Positions 24,743-34,844 of a stretch of DNA of 64,000 nt are shown here, piece after piece. This stretch comes from Pirellula sp. (GTDB lineage: Bacteria > Planctomycetota > Planctomycetia > Pirellulales > Pirellulaceae). Each line of letters starts with the position of its first letter. Position 1 is the stretch's first letter. The position numbers and the translations under genes are program-made. The DNA lies in contig JAJTEK010000007.1 in NCBI GenBank assembly GCA_021299695.1, positions 1 to 64,000 of the forward strand, read 5' to 3'. The notes under the pieces are model-generated. The model was not told the origin of the DNA. It saw nothing but the letters and a program-made list of their open reading frames with translations, and made no database searches.

Positions 24743-26941
24743 ATGCTTCAGCAATCGAACGAACAGCCCTCTGGGTCGCAGTTGAACCAGCGCGAGATAC
24801 TCCGGGAGTTGCTCGCTGAACTCTTGCTGCGTCTGGATGTTCCGCACGAACTTTCCGCCGTCTCGCAGGCCCTCAGCGATGCGGTCCTCGACGATGCTCG
24901 CACGCCCGATGCGCTTGCGATGTCGGTTATGCGGGCAGGGACTGCTGTAGGCCTGAGATTGGCTCCGCTGGAGTTGAGCATGATCGATATATGGGAATTG
25001 CTCCTTGAGGAGTTCCCGGTAGCTGTTGTGTATCAGTCGAGCAGTGGTGAGCAGCAAGCTGCGGTCTTTTCGCACGTCGCTGGTGGGCGAGTCGATGCCA
25101 CATTGCTCTCGGCCAAGAACAAGCGATCCGATTCGCTTACCCGAAGAGAGCTCTCTAGTTTGCTTGCCCAAGGCCGATCGCATCAGTACTTTATCGCCGA
25201 GCCGTCGCTCAGTTGTGAGAAAATCACCTCGAGTCATGAGCCTGACCAAGCCCGAATTCCCAAGGTGCACGACGATCACGATTCGCATCATGAACATGCC
25301 GAACATATCTCTCCCCAGAAGCGATTCCTCAGGCTCCTTAAACTAGAGTCCAAGGACATTTGGACCTTGGGAGTCTTTACCCTAGTGGTTAGCTTTCTGG
25401 AGCTTGCGACTCCATTGGCCGTCGAGCAGATGGTCACGACGATCGGATTTGCATCGGTCATCCAGCCATTGATTTGGATTGCCGTTTTGCTTTTTGCAAT
25501 CTTGACCCTCTCGGCGGTGATCAAGGCTTTGCAGGTCTTCATCGTGGAAATCTTGCAGCGTCGGATGATCGTCCGGATCGTTGGTGACCTTGCGGAACGT
25601 CTCCCGAGGTTGGAGCGTTCTGCGATGGATGGAATTCACGGTCCGGAGTTGGCGAACCGATTTTTCGACGTCATGACGATGCAAAAGGCGACCGCATCGC
25701 TCCTGTTGGATCTGTTGGCTTTGGCGATTCAGACGTTGGCGGGATTGCTGTTGTTGGCAGTCTATAGCCCTTATCTTTTGGCCTTTGACCTGATCCTTTT
25801 GATGGGAATGACCGTGATGATCTATGCTCTGGGGCGAGGTGGCGTTCGGACGGCCATCGAAGAGTCCTTGATCAAGTATCGAATTGCCCACTGGTTGCAG
25901 GACATTATCGGCCATCCCAATGCGTTTCAGGTCCATGGGGGTGGGTCTTTGGCTGTCGATCGAGCGAATCGATTGATCGTTGAATACCTCAGCGCGAGGC
26001 GTAAGCATTTTGCGGTTTTGATCCGCCAATCGCTTTTCGCTTTGCTTCTCTATGCAGTATCGATCTCGGCATTGCTCTCGCTCGGCGGATGGCTGGTGCT
26101 CAACAATGCGCTGACGATCGGGCAGTTGGTAGCCAGCGTTTCGGTTGTTGCGGTTGTCGTCGGCGCATTTTCCAAAGTTGGCAAGAGCCTCGAGTCGTTC
26201 TATGACTTGATGGCAGCGACGGACAAAGTCGGGCACTTGATCGATCTGCCGACGGTCCCGCCGACTCGGCCCTTGGATGCGGGGATCGGACCGGTCGAGG
26301 TACGTTTCCGAGATCTGGTTCTTCATACCGGTAGAACTCACATTGCGATCCCGAATTTCACCATCCAATCGGCACAGCGTGTGGCGATTTGCTGCGAAGG
26401 CCACTCGGGCAAGACCATGCTCTTGCAGACCGTCGCCGGTCTGAGAAACCCTTATTCCGGTCTTTGCGAAATCGGCGGTATCGACTCGCGGGATGTCAAT
26501 CGATTTGCCGATGGATCCATGGTCGGCTTTGCCTCCGAGGTCGAAATCTTTCATGGAAGCCTTCAGGAGAACATCACCCTGAATCGACTTTCAATCCACG
26601 ACTCGGACCTTCGGGATGCCTTGCAACTGGCCGGGCTTTGGGACGAAGTCCTCTCGCTCCCGATGGGCCTAGATACGATGCTTCAGACCGACGGCTTTCC
26701 CTTGAGTCGGTCTCAAGCTCACCGATTGATGATCGCTCGAGCCATCGTCTCAAGACCCCGCTTGTTGCTCATCGACGGCAGTCTAGATAAGCTCGGTCCT
26801 AGGATGAGGCAGCGTGTTTGGGATAACCTCCGATCCGATCTGCAACCTTGGACCTTGCTAATCGTCACGCACGATATAGATATCATCAATAACTGCGATA
26901 AACGCATCGAACTTACTCCACCTACAGACGCTCATCACTAA
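24743..26941 (+). CDS. type-I-secretion-like ABC transporter with a degenerate ATPase domain
   Basis: 732 residues. Residues 1-170 are a soluble region possibly derived from a C39 peptidase-like domain but without its Cys/His. A His/Asp-rich linker (DHDSHHEHAEH) precedes the six-helix membrane domain (about 205-480). The nucleotide-binding domain (about 515-732) is unusual: Walker A is CEGHSGKTM instead of GxxGxGKS/T, the signature is LSRSQ instead of LSGGQ, and Walker B is LLLIDGSLD, lacking the catalytic Glu. The H-loop VTHD is kept. It is followed without a gap by an HlyD adaptor (stop-start overlap TAATG) and a TolC channel, so it is the inner-membrane part of a tripartite exporter. Confidence 0.83.
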   Translation: MLQQSNEQPSGSQLNQREILRELLAELLLRLDVPHELSAVSQALSDAVLDDARTPDALAMSVMRAGTAVGLRLAPLELSMIDIWELLLEEFPVAVVYQSSSGEQQAAVFSHVAGGRVDATLLSAKNKRSDSLTRRELSSLLAQGRSHQYFIAEPSLSCEKITSSHEPDQARIPKVHDDHDSHHEHAEHISPQKRFLRLLKLESKDIWTLGVFTLVVSFLELATPLAVEQMVTTIGFASVIQPLIWIAVLLFAILTLSAVIKALQVFIVEILQRRMIVRIVGDLAERLPRLERSAMDGIHGPELANRFFDVMTMQKATASLLLDLLALAIQTLAGLLLLAVYSPYLLAFDLILLMGMTVMIYALGRGGVRTAIEESLIKYRIAHWLQDIIGHPNAFQVHGGGSLAVDRANRLIVEYLSARRKHFAVLIRQSLFALLLYAVSISALLSLGGWLVLNNALTIGQLVASVSVVAVVVGAFSKVGKSLESFYDLMAATDKVGHLIDLPTVPPTRPLDAGIGPVEVRFRDLVLHTGRTHIAIPNFTIQSAQRVAICCEGHSGKTMLLQTVAGLRNPYSGLCEIGGIDSRDVNRFADGSMVGFASEVEIFHGSLQENITLNRLSIHDSDLRDALQLAGLWDEVLSLPMGLDTMLQTDGFPLSRSQAHRLMIARAIVSRPRLLLIDGSLDKLGPRMRQRVWDNLRSDLQPWTLLIVTHDIDIINNCDKRIELTPPTDAHH

Positions 26942-28410
26942 TGGCTACACTCACCGAATGGCCAAGGGCCGAATCCCACCAGACCGAATCCCAACACGCC
27001 GCATCGCCAACATCGCGTCGGATGATCCGTTTGAGGCCGACGAAGGAACTCGGTGAACGTTTCCCTGCAATGCACTTGGTCAGGTCCAGTTGGTACGCGC
27101 GAGGTCTAGCCCGAGCTTTGCTCTTGCTCATGGTCATGCTCTTGGCAGCCTCGCTCTTCCTGCCCTGGCAGCAATCGATCCGAGGCGATGGCCAAGTCAC
27201 CGCTAGGATGCCGCAATTGCGCCGCCAAGCCGTCGAGAGTCCTGCCAAAGGGATCATCTCCTCGCTTCGGCCCGATCTGCGAGAAGGCTCCTTGGTCGAA
27301 GAAGGAGAAATCATTATGGAAATCAAACCCTTCGCAGAAGACGCAGAAAGACTTACCCAGGAAGCCGTCAAGGCCGTTCAAGACAAAATCGGTTCCTATC
27401 GCCTCATCTATGAAAACAACCGCCTACAGGCCGATTCAGTTCGTATACAGGGACAACAGGCCATCGCAGGAGCCGAAGCCGAAGTCCGCAGCGCGACGAA
27501 CGCTTGGGAAAAAGCCACCCGAGATGTCGAAGACCAACTCGCTCGTTTCAACCAAGCCAAACTCGAACGAGAACGGTTCCAAGGCCTTGAAGTCGACGTG
27601 ATCGCTCAAGTCGATTTTTTCGCGCTCGAAAACAAAGAACTCAGCGAATTGGCCAAACTCGAGGGAAGCATGGCCAGTGCCAAAAAATCCTACAACGACC
27701 TCGACGCCAAAGAACGTGACCTCGAGGGCAAACGCAATGAAGTCAACCAGAAAATCCTCCAAGCACAAAACTACATCGACAAAGCCCTGACCGATGTCAA
27801 CAACGCCCAAAAAGAACTCAACGATGTGCTGACCAAACAAGGGGAACTCAATCGACTCAAAGTTCCTAGCCCGAGCCGCGGACGAATCCAATCCATCCGA
27901 GGCCAAGCCGGTACCAACTCCGTGAAAGAAGGGGATATCCTCTTTGAAGTCGTTCCGGAAACCGAAGATCTTGCCGTCGAAATGACCGTCCGAGGAGTCG
28001 ATGCCCCCTTGATCCACGTCGGCGATCCAGTTCGCCTCCAATTCGAAGGGTGGCCCGCAATCCAATTCGTCGGCTGGCCATCGGTCGCCGTCGGCACCTT
28101 TCCGGGCGAAGTCATTGCTATCAATCCGACCGACTCAGGACGAGGAATCTTCAAGATCGTTGTCGGACCCCCTCAAAATGGGAAAAGCAGTCAAAATTCA
28201 ACGAATGTGACGAATGTAACGGATATTCAGTGGCCCGACAGTCGATACCTCCGACAAGGAGTCAGAGCTAACGGTTGGGTAATACTCAAGACAGTGCCAC
28301 TAGGTTACGAGATATGGCGTCAACTCAATGGATTTCCGATCACGATCAGCGATTCGGAGCCCGGCAAGGAAAAAGAATCCAAGGAGCCCAAGGCTCCGAA
28401 GATGAAGTAA
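26941..28410 (+). CDS. HlyD-family membrane fusion protein
   Basis: 489 residues. One membrane helix (about 55-80, RALLLLMVMLLAASLFLPW) is followed by a lipoyl-type half (GKGIISS-like PAKGIISSLRPDLREGSLVE), a long coiled coil (about 135-300; alternating Gln/Glu/Lys-rich heptads), the second lipoyl half (RLKVPSPSRGRIQSIRGQAG) and a beta-barrel domain (DPVRLQFEGWPAIQFVGWP). This is the periplasmic adaptor that links the upstream ABC transporter to the downstream TolC-type channel. Its ATG overlaps the ABC stop (TAATG). Confidence 0.87.
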   Translation: MATLTEWPRAESHQTESQHAASPTSRRMIRLRPTKELGERFPAMHLVRSSWYARGLARALLLLMVMLLAASLFLPWQQSIRGDGQVTARMPQLRRQAVESPAKGIISSLRPDLREGSLVEEGEIIMEIKPFAEDAERLTQEAVKAVQDKIGSYRLIYENNRLQADSVRIQGQQAIAGAEAEVRSATNAWEKATRDVEDQLARFNQAKLERERFQGLEVDVIAQVDFFALENKELSELAKLEGSMASAKKSYNDLDAKERDLEGKRNEVNQKILQAQNYIDKALTDVNNAQKELNDVLTKQGELNRLKVPSPSRGRIQSIRGQAGTNSVKEGDILFEVVPETEDLAVEMTVRGVDAPLIHVGDPVRLQFEGWPAIQFVGWPSVAVGTFPGEVIAINPTDSGRGIFKIVVGPPQNGKSSQNSTNVTNVTDIQWPDSRYLRQGVRANGWVILKTVPLGYEIWRQLNGFPITISDSEPGKEKESKEPKAPKMK

Positions 28411-28433
28411 TTACGCTAGCAAATCGCGATGGG

Positions 28434-30419
28434 GTGGCTCTTCGCACCGCAGCACTCTCAATCCCATGCTCGAGGTTCTCGGGCCTCGGAGTATCGGCAC
28501 TGAAATTTGCACAAGGGCTCCTGCTGTTAGTGGTCTCGCCTTGGGCCTTGGCCCAGGAGGCTCTGCCGAAGGCCGGCGAGCTGCAGCCACCTACAGTTAA
28601 GCCAACTCCCGTTCAGCCACCACTCGGGGAGAATCCGCCCTCGAGTACGATCCCTTTGAAAATCTCGGGCAAGTCGCTCGAGGAGCTCGAGCAGATGCTC
28701 AAAGCATCGCGAGTCGAGCTCGGCCAACGATTGGCCGACCAAGACGCGCTGTCAAAGGATGTGCAGGAGTCCGACCCGCTGCGCGATGGAGAGAAGCGAT
28801 TTTTGGAGCTCGAGGCGATCATCAACAATCGACGCGATCAGCGTCAAAAGGAGCTTTTGCAGCTTCCTAGGGCTCCGTTGGGACCACGAATACCCACAGG
28901 TCCCGAGTTGGTACAACCCGTGCCCGCCCCTGAGACCAACTCCGGGCCGTCCGGCTCGGCGATGCCTCGGGGCGATTTGGAACTTGGCGAATCGCTCTTG
29001 CTTGCCGATGTGATCGCTTCGACGTTCCGATCGTTTCCAGAGATTGAGATTGCGCGACTCGAAGCGAACGTCGCACGTGGCGAGATTACGCAGGCCAATG
29101 GAGCCTACGATTTGCACTTGGATTATTTCAGCCTCAATCAGCCCGTGGGTTACTATGAAAATAGCCGCTCTGGAGTGAGTCTATCGAGGCAATTGTGGTG
29201 GGGTGGGTATGCCATCGCAGGTTATCGAATCGGCCGAGGTGTGTTTGAACCTTGGTACAAGGAGCGAGAAACAAACAAAGGGGGCGAGTTTCGCGTCGGA
29301 TGGGTACAACCTCTTTTGCAAGGTCGAGCGATCGACCCGTATCGGGTCGCCTTGTTTCAATCCAATCTCAATCAACAAGCCGTTGCGCCGGAGATCCAGC
29401 AAAACGTCTTAGGAGCAAGTCTTGCGGCAGCCTCTGCTTACTGGGCTTGGGTCCAGGCCGGCAATGTGCTCCGTTCTCAAGAGCAATTGCTGGAACTGGC
29501 TATCAAGCGCAACGACGGACTTAACAAGTTGTTTGAGCGTGGGCTTTCGACTCGCCAAGAGCTCTCGATCAATGCGCAGACGATTTCCGAGCGACAGTTA
29601 AAGGTTTTCGAAGCGAGGCAGAAATTCCGAGATACAGCGTTCAAATTGGCTGTGTTCCTGCGAGACGAAAGCGGCACACCGATGCTCGCTCGCCCCGAAT
29701 GGCTTCCAGGGTACTTTCCTCGCATCGAGAGGCTCGAACTTCAGGACTTTGAGACGGCGTTTCTCGAGGCCCAACAAAGGCGCCCAGAGTTGGCGTTAAT
29801 CAATATCGACTTGCAAAAACTTCGATGGGACTTGGAACTGGCTCGCAACCAAACCCTTCCCAACCTGGACTTCACCATTCAGGCCGTTCAGGATGTGGGA
29901 GATCAAGCCACCTCGCTCAACGACAAGCAGGACTTTGTACTCGAGTCCGGGGTCGTCGGGGGAGTTCCGATCCAACGCCGCAAAGCCAGAGGTAAGATCG
30001 AGAGCACGTTGGCCAAGATCCAGCAGGTCGAGCAGAAACGCTGGTTCATGTCCAATAAGATCGAAATGGATCTGAGGGTCGCACGCAACGCGCTCGAAGT
30101 CAGCCGCGAGATGGTTCTGCGAAGCGATCAATTGCTCCGTGAAACCCGAGAGACCTTGGAGTATTTTCGACGAGAGTTCGCTTCGGGAAATCAGGACTTC
30201 TTGTTCCTATTGACCCAAGAGGCCAAAGCGACTGAGGCGGAAATCAAGTTGCTCGACGCAGAACGTGAGTACTACTTCGCTTTAGCCATGCTCCAGGCGG
30301 TCTTAGGGCTCGATCCGCTCGAACAATCCCTGGGCTTGGATCAATCCGTCGCAGGTCAGCAGCCTCAGGTCGTTGGTCCCGGGGTAGTTCCCGGGGTAGT
30401 TCCCGAACCGGCCCGGTAG
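28434..30419 (+). CDS. TolC-family outer membrane efflux protein
   Basis: About 661 residues from GTG 28434, which I chose because it follows the hlyD stop and gives a signal peptide (ALKFAQGLLLLVVSPWALAQ). The open frame reaches back to 28275 but there overlaps hlyD by 136 bp. Residues about 50-190 are a Pro/Glu-rich periplasmic extension with coiled-coil character. From about 180 onward the TolC repeats are recognisable: SFPEIEIARLEANVARGEIT, LQGRAIDPYRVALFQSNLN, and LARNQTLPNLDF, with long helices to about 640 and a Val/Pro-rich tail. It completes the exporter. No candidate substrate gene is adjacent. Confidence 0.8.
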   Translation: MALRTAALSIPCSRFSGLGVSALKFAQGLLLLVVSPWALAQEALPKAGELQPPTVKPTPVQPPLGENPPSSTIPLKISGKSLEELEQMLKASRVELGQRLADQDALSKDVQESDPLRDGEKRFLELEAIINNRRDQRQKELLQLPRAPLGPRIPTGPELVQPVPAPETNSGPSGSAMPRGDLELGESLLLADVIASTFRSFPEIEIARLEANVARGEITQANGAYDLHLDYFSLNQPVGYYENSRSGVSLSRQLWWGGYAIAGYRIGRGVFEPWYKERETNKGGEFRVGWVQPLLQGRAIDPYRVALFQSNLNQQAVAPEIQQNVLGASLAAASAYWAWVQAGNVLRSQEQLLELAIKRNDGLNKLFERGLSTRQELSINAQTISERQLKVFEARQKFRDTAFKLAVFLRDESGTPMLARPEWLPGYFPRIERLELQDFETAFLEAQQRRPELALINIDLQKLRWDLELARNQTLPNLDFTIQAVQDVGDQATSLNDKQDFVLESGVVGGVPIQRRKARGKIESTLAKIQQVEQKRWFMSNKIEMDLRVARNALEVSREMVLRSDQLLRETRETLEYFRREFASGNQDFLFLLTQEAKATEAEIKLLDAEREYYFALAMLQAVLGLDPLEQSLGLDQSVAGQQPQVVGPGVVPGVVPEPAR

Positions 30420-30467
30420 CACTTCGGTAACCATTCGCCTTGGACTACGTCAGATCACAACGCCGGA

Positions 30468-32191
30468 TCACAACGCCGGATCGACCCCGATACAGCCCCG
30501 CAGACTCTGCAAGTACTCGGCCGACTCATACCGATCCAAATCCAACCGAGCCTGCTTCAATCGCTCGGTCAGTTGCAAGCGATCGATGACCTGCTGGTGA
30601 TTGGCCTGCTGGCAATACGCTTCGAGACTCGCAAGCTTCCTCTTCGCCAACCTGCAAGACCGACTCGCGTGTAAACATTTGGCGAAATCCAGGGTCTTGG
30701 GCCGTCTTTCCATCCCACTTGCCCGTGGCCATGATCTCCAAAAGCGCCTTCAGTGGCGGGCAAGCATCCGCGATGCTGCCGTCCTCGATGTAAACCTTGG
30801 CCACGCGCTGCTGAGCCTCGGCAACATAAAGCATCCCATCGCGAATCATCGCCACCGGATCGCGCTCCTCGGGTCTCAGACGGCACCAAATCTCCGGCAC
30901 AAACATACTGATGTCATGACCGACCTCGATCTCCGGACCGATGTGGCCGGCGGCCGTGCTGAAACCACCCAGCCCCGTCAAGGCCATGCTTACCAAGGTT
31001 GCATTCAGGTCATGGACCATCGCCAACGCGTTGAATGGGCCCTTGGTAAGCGCCCCTTCGCTGCCCGCACCGGTCGTCGATGGACTCTTGCCGGTAAGCG
31101 AGCAGACGTAATCCATCATCAATTCGGGGAGTTCGTGGTAATGGATCGGATTGTAGAGCGCCAAGGACCGGATCCCGGCGGCTCGGTCCGGTGGATTGTT
31201 TCGACGCCCCGAGAGAATCGCCGAAACAGGGAGCGGAACCGGTGCATTCGAGCCCACCCCTCGGAAAAGCTGGATTCCTCGAAACGCTACGTACCGATCC
31301 TGAGGATTGATCAAGTCTGGGCGATCCTGAAGGTATCGCGGGTTCTTCGATGGCTTGCCATCGATCAACCGAGGGCTCGCCGAAGAAACTACGTAATCCT
31401 CATCGCTCTGGAGGAAGCCCTCGAGCCGCTGACGCATGGGCTCTGAATACTGCTCGAGCTCGATGATATTCGATGCCTCCTGGGCGACTGCCGATCGATC
31501 CAGAGGTTCAAAGTTGCAGAAGAAATTGCCGACGTCGGCAATGTCCCGCTCGGTCTGCTTGTCGAGCCCACGATGGACCGCATCGTCTGGCCGCTGAAAC
31601 AAACGGTATTCGCAGTTGCTGACAAACTTGAAACTCTCAAGCCGATCATGCAGGGGTTCACTCAACTCCCGACCCGGCACGACGATGCTCGCGGTGATGT
31701 CGTCCTCAAGTTGGATCTTTCTCGCAGCGGCGAAGTCCTGCCGAAGCTTGTACATCCGCCATCGACCGGAACTGTCCACACCCACCCGCGTGCTCTTCTT
31801 CGACGTTCCCGAGCAAGTTCGCTGCGTAGGAGATCTGCGTCTTGACCTCCTTCTTGGTCAACTCGATCAAGTGCGGGGCCAAGATCACGCAACCGGTGTG
31901 CCCTGTCCAATGCTCGACATCCAACGCTGCGTCGTTGTCGGGCAAAAGCGGATCCCCTGCGTTCCCGAAAATCGACTCGACAAAGTCCAAGTTGCTGACC
32001 AAGCCTCCCGGCGCAAAGAAACGAATCTCCATTGTCTGCTCTTGGCAGTATCCAGGAACCCTCGGACGAACCAGCGGCCTGATGAGCAACGAAACCCACG
32101 TAGAGACTTGCTCGGTCCGCTCCAACGTAAAAGGGACCCGCAGATTCGCAAGCGGGGCGGCTACCGCCGCGCGAAACAATTGCATGAACAC
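30468..32191 (-). pseudogene. 5'-truncated, frameshifted gene of a large conserved protein (possibly PPi-type PEP carboxykinase-like)
   Basis: Minus-strand homology runs through three frames: 32191-31782 (to NLLGNVEEEHAG), then 31780-30665 (from VDSSGRWRMYKL, through GKSPSTTGAGSEGALTKGPF and WCRLRPEERDPVAM, to MFTRESVL), then 30660-30468 (RLAKRKLASLEAYCQQ to GCIGVDPAL). The first shift coincides with a 4-bp tandem duplication (ACCC twice at 31780-31787); removing one unit rejoins the frames. Coding-like sequence without a usual start continues up to a stop at about 32297, so the front of the protein is gone. The family call rests on memory of the GAGSEGALTKGPFNAL region of PPi-type PEP carboxykinases and is weak. 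The pseudogene state is better supported, unless both shifts are sequencing errors. Confidence 0.6.
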
Positions 32192-32320
32192 GTGCTTAGG
32201 TACCGCACGCTTGTCCCCTGCGATCGGCAGTCCCCCCTCGGCGACATGAAATGTCCCTCGGGGTCCTTTCCGGATCGGCTCGACTTTGGGAAGATTCCAT
32301 CATGGACCTTCGCGGCTCTC

Positions 32321-32350
32321 TATTCCCACACCTCCTATTCCCACACCTCC
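32321..32350 (+). repeat. 15-bp tandem duplication upstream of the dehydratase
   Basis: TATTCCCACACCTCC occurs twice in tandem (32321-32335, 32336-32350), ending 15 bp before the dehydratase start codon. It fills the position of the ribosome-binding region, so its copy number could affect translation. Confidence 0.7.
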
Positions 32351-32365
32351 GATCGATCCGCTTTC

Positions 32366-34159
32366 ATGAAACTCCCGAACCTGCGATCTGAGCAATGGTG
32401 GAACAACCCGAGCAACCCGGGAATGACGGCGCTGTATATCGAACGATTCCTCAATTACGGAATGACCCTCGGTGAACTCCAAGCCGGTCGGCCGATCATC
32501 GGAATCGCTCAGTCGGCAAACGATCTTGCGCCTTGCAATCGAGCCCACCTGCAAACCGTCTCGCGCCTGTGCGATGGAGTCCGCGATGCAGGTGGAGTGC
32601 CCCTGGTCTTTCCCATGCATCCGATCCAAGAATCGGTTCGCCGACCCACCGCCGCCCTGGACCGAAACCTTGCATATATTTCCTTGGTCGAAATCCTTCA
32701 CGGCTATCCCCTCGACGGCGTAATCTTCACCACAGGCTGCGACAAAACCACTCCCGCTGCATTGATGGCAGCAGCCACTACCGATATCGTCTCGCTGATC
32801 TTCAACGGCGGACCGATGCTCAACAGCTACCTCGATGGACAACTCGCCGGCGCAGGTTCCATCATCTGGGAGGCCCGACGGCGTCTATCGGCCGGTGAAA
32901 TCGACCAACAAAAATTCATGGACTTGCTAGCTGCCTCGGCCCCCAGCGCCGGTCACTGCAACGTCATGGGAACGGCCCTTTCGATGAACTGTTTGGCCGA
33001 AGCCATGGGGATGGCCCTGCCCGGTTCCGCTTCGATCCCAGCCCCCTACCGAGAGCGAGCCCAAGCGGCCCACGCCGCAGGCAAACGGATCGTCGAAATG
33101 GTTCACGAAGACCTCCGCCCTTCGAAGATCATGTCGCGTGCATCGATGCTCAATGCGATCCGCGTCAATACCGCTCTGGGTGGCTCGACCAATTGCCCAC
33201 CCCACTTGATCGCAATCGCCCGCCACGCAGGGATCGAATTGAGCATCCAAGACTGGGAAGATCACGGCTATCGTATCCCTCTGCTGGTGAACCTTCAACC
33301 TGCCGGCACGCAACTGGCCGAAGACTTCCACCGCAGCGGCGGACTCCCAGCGGTGATGAAGGAACTCCTGCGAGGCGGACTGATCGATGGTTCGCTCCTG
33401 GCATGCACCGGCAAGTCCATCGAGGACCAACTGAAAAATGCACCCGAACCCGACGGAGCGATTATTCGCTCTATCGATGATCCCCTCAAACACGATGCGG
33501 GATTCATGGTCCTAAGCGGCAATCTTTTCGATGCGGCCTTGATCAAGACCAGCGTCATCAGCCCCGCGTTCCGAAAGCAGTACCTCTCGAATCCTGACGA
33601 TCCCAACGCCTTCGTCGCCCGCGCGATCGTCTTCGATGGACCCGAGGACTACCACGAGAAAATCAATCAAATCCAAGACTCCTGCGATCCCAACACCCTG
33701 CTGGTCATCCGGGGTTGCGGAACCTTGGGTTTTCCCGGCAGCGGTGAAGTCGTCAACATGCTCCCCCCGGATCGGTGGATCCGACAAGGGGTCCAGGAAC
33801 TACCCACCCTGGGCGACGGTCGGCAAAGCGGAACCTCCGCGAGCCCTTCGATTCTCAACGCCTCGCCCGAAGCGATCGCCGGAGGAGGGCTAGGCAAACT
33901 CCAAACCGGGGACCTTGTCCGCATCGACCTCAACACCCGTCGTGTCGATGCCCAGGTCGATCCGCACGTCTGGGAACAACGCGCGAACTACCAAACCGCA
34001 TCCGAACTTGATGGGATCGACGGATCGATTCCACCGACGGCCACCCCTTGGCAGCAACTCTATCGCCAACACGTCGGACAGCTCCACACCGGCGCTTGTT
34101 TGGACTTTGCCTGCTCGTTCCGAGACGTCTGCAGTAAAGTACCACGCCACAACCACTAG
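32366..34159 (+). CDS. IlvD/Edd-family dehydratase (sugar-acid, arabonate/xylonate type)
   Basis: 597 residues from ATG 32366. The Fe-S cluster cysteines are in place: C in TGCDKTTPAALM (about 132), GHCNVMGTALSM (about 200) and the late motif VIRGCGTLGFPGSGEVVNML. Segments PLVFPMHPIQE, LPGSASIPAPYRERAQAAHA and NTALGGSTNCPPHLIAIARH fit the sugar-acid dehydratase branch (L-arabonate, D-xylonate) rather than IlvD proper. The enzyme eliminates water from an aldonic acid to give a 2-keto-3-deoxy acid. The C-terminus CLDFACSFRDVCSKVPRHNH carries extra cysteines. Divergent from the pseudogene; a repeat array follows. Confidence 0.88.
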   Translation: MKLPNLRSEQWWNNPSNPGMTALYIERFLNYGMTLGELQAGRPIIGIAQSANDLAPCNRAHLQTVSRLCDGVRDAGGVPLVFPMHPIQESVRRPTAALDRNLAYISLVEILHGYPLDGVIFTTGCDKTTPAALMAAATTDIVSLIFNGGPMLNSYLDGQLAGAGSIIWEARRRLSAGEIDQQKFMDLLAASAPSAGHCNVMGTALSMNCLAEAMGMALPGSASIPAPYRERAQAAHAAGKRIVEMVHEDLRPSKIMSRASMLNAIRVNTALGGSTNCPPHLIAIARHAGIELSIQDWEDHGYRIPLLVNLQPAGTQLAEDFHRSGGLPAVMKELLRGGLIDGSLLACTGKSIEDQLKNAPEPDGAIIRSIDDPLKHDAGFMVLSGNLFDAALIKTSVISPAFRKQYLSNPDDPNAFVARAIVFDGPEDYHEKINQIQDSCDPNTLLVIRGCGTLGFPGSGEVVNMLPPDRWIRQGVQELPTLGDGRQSGTSASPSILNASPEAIAGGGLGKLQTGDLVRIDLNTRRVDAQVDPHVWEQRANYQTASELDGIDGSIPPTATPWQQLYRQHVGQLHTGACLDFACSFRDVCSKVPRHNH

Positions 34160-34680
34160 CCGTAGCATGGGCCTCTGCGCCCGTGCGAGGCTAGCGTATC
34201 AAGCGGCGCACGGGTCGCGCTCCTTTAGCCGTAGCATGGGCCTCTGAGCCCGTGCGAGGCTAACGTAGTAAACGACGCACGGGTCGAAGCCCCATGCTAC
34301 GGTGGCTAGCTTAGCAAATGACGCACGGGTCGAAGCCCTTCTAGCCGTAGCATGGGCCTCTGAGCCCGTGCGAGGCTAACGTAGTAAACGACGCACGGGT
34401 CGAAGTCCTTCTAGCCGTAGCATGGGCCTCTGAGCCCGTGCGAGGCTAGCGTAGTAAACGACGCACGGGTCGAAGCCCCATGCTACGGTGGGCTAGCATA
34501 GTAAACGACGCACGGGTCGGAGCCCCATGCTACGGTGGGCTAGCTTAGTAAACGACGCACGGGTCGAAGCCCCATGCTACGGAGGCTAGCGTAGTAAACG
34601 ACGCACGGGTCGAAGCCCCATGCTACGGTGGCTAGCGTAGTAAACGACGCACGGGTCGAAGCCCCTTTCTACGGTGGGAA
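34157..34680. repeat. mosaic array of inverted repeats (CCGTAGCATGGG / CGCACGGGTCG units)
   Basis: The 520-bp stretch is built from two modules. CGCACGGGTCG occurs nine times (from 34206 to 34652). AGCCGTAGCATGGGCCTCTG occurs four times at about 34157, 34228, 34343 and 34413. The reverse form CCCATGCTACGG occurs repeatedly, so modules pair as hairpins. The last part (from about 34460) is a regular 47-bp tandem run of five units. Single copies of the same modules occur at 36797-36830, 43393-43420 and 44205-44235. No coding capacity; it lies between convergent-free genes downstream of the dehydratase. Confidence 0.85.
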
Positions 34681-34844
34681 CCCTTTTGCCGTTTGCTCCG
34701 TTGGGGCTTTCGCTCCACGAAAACCTGTCGATAATCAACTCTTGAGAATGACCGTTCGGTCGATTGAAACATAGTCAATTGGTGATTTGCTCATAGGTAC
34801 TCCTATGCGGCGGTAACCAAGCAGATTTTTACCAGAGGGAATCC

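Noticed and set aside
25382-26554. 390-residue minus-strand frame inside the ABC transporter gene
   Set aside because: Arg/Gln/His-rich shadow sequence; the plus strand has clear membrane and ATPase motifs.
31616-32365. N-terminal extension of the dehydratase gene (frame open from 31616)
   Set aside because: The extra residues overlap the pseudogene on the other strand and do not resemble dehydratases; ATG 32366 starts the conserved chain.
34157-34680. CRISPR-like array
   Set aside because: The repeat modules are palindromic and differ in length, spacers are themselves repeated, and no cas gene is present.
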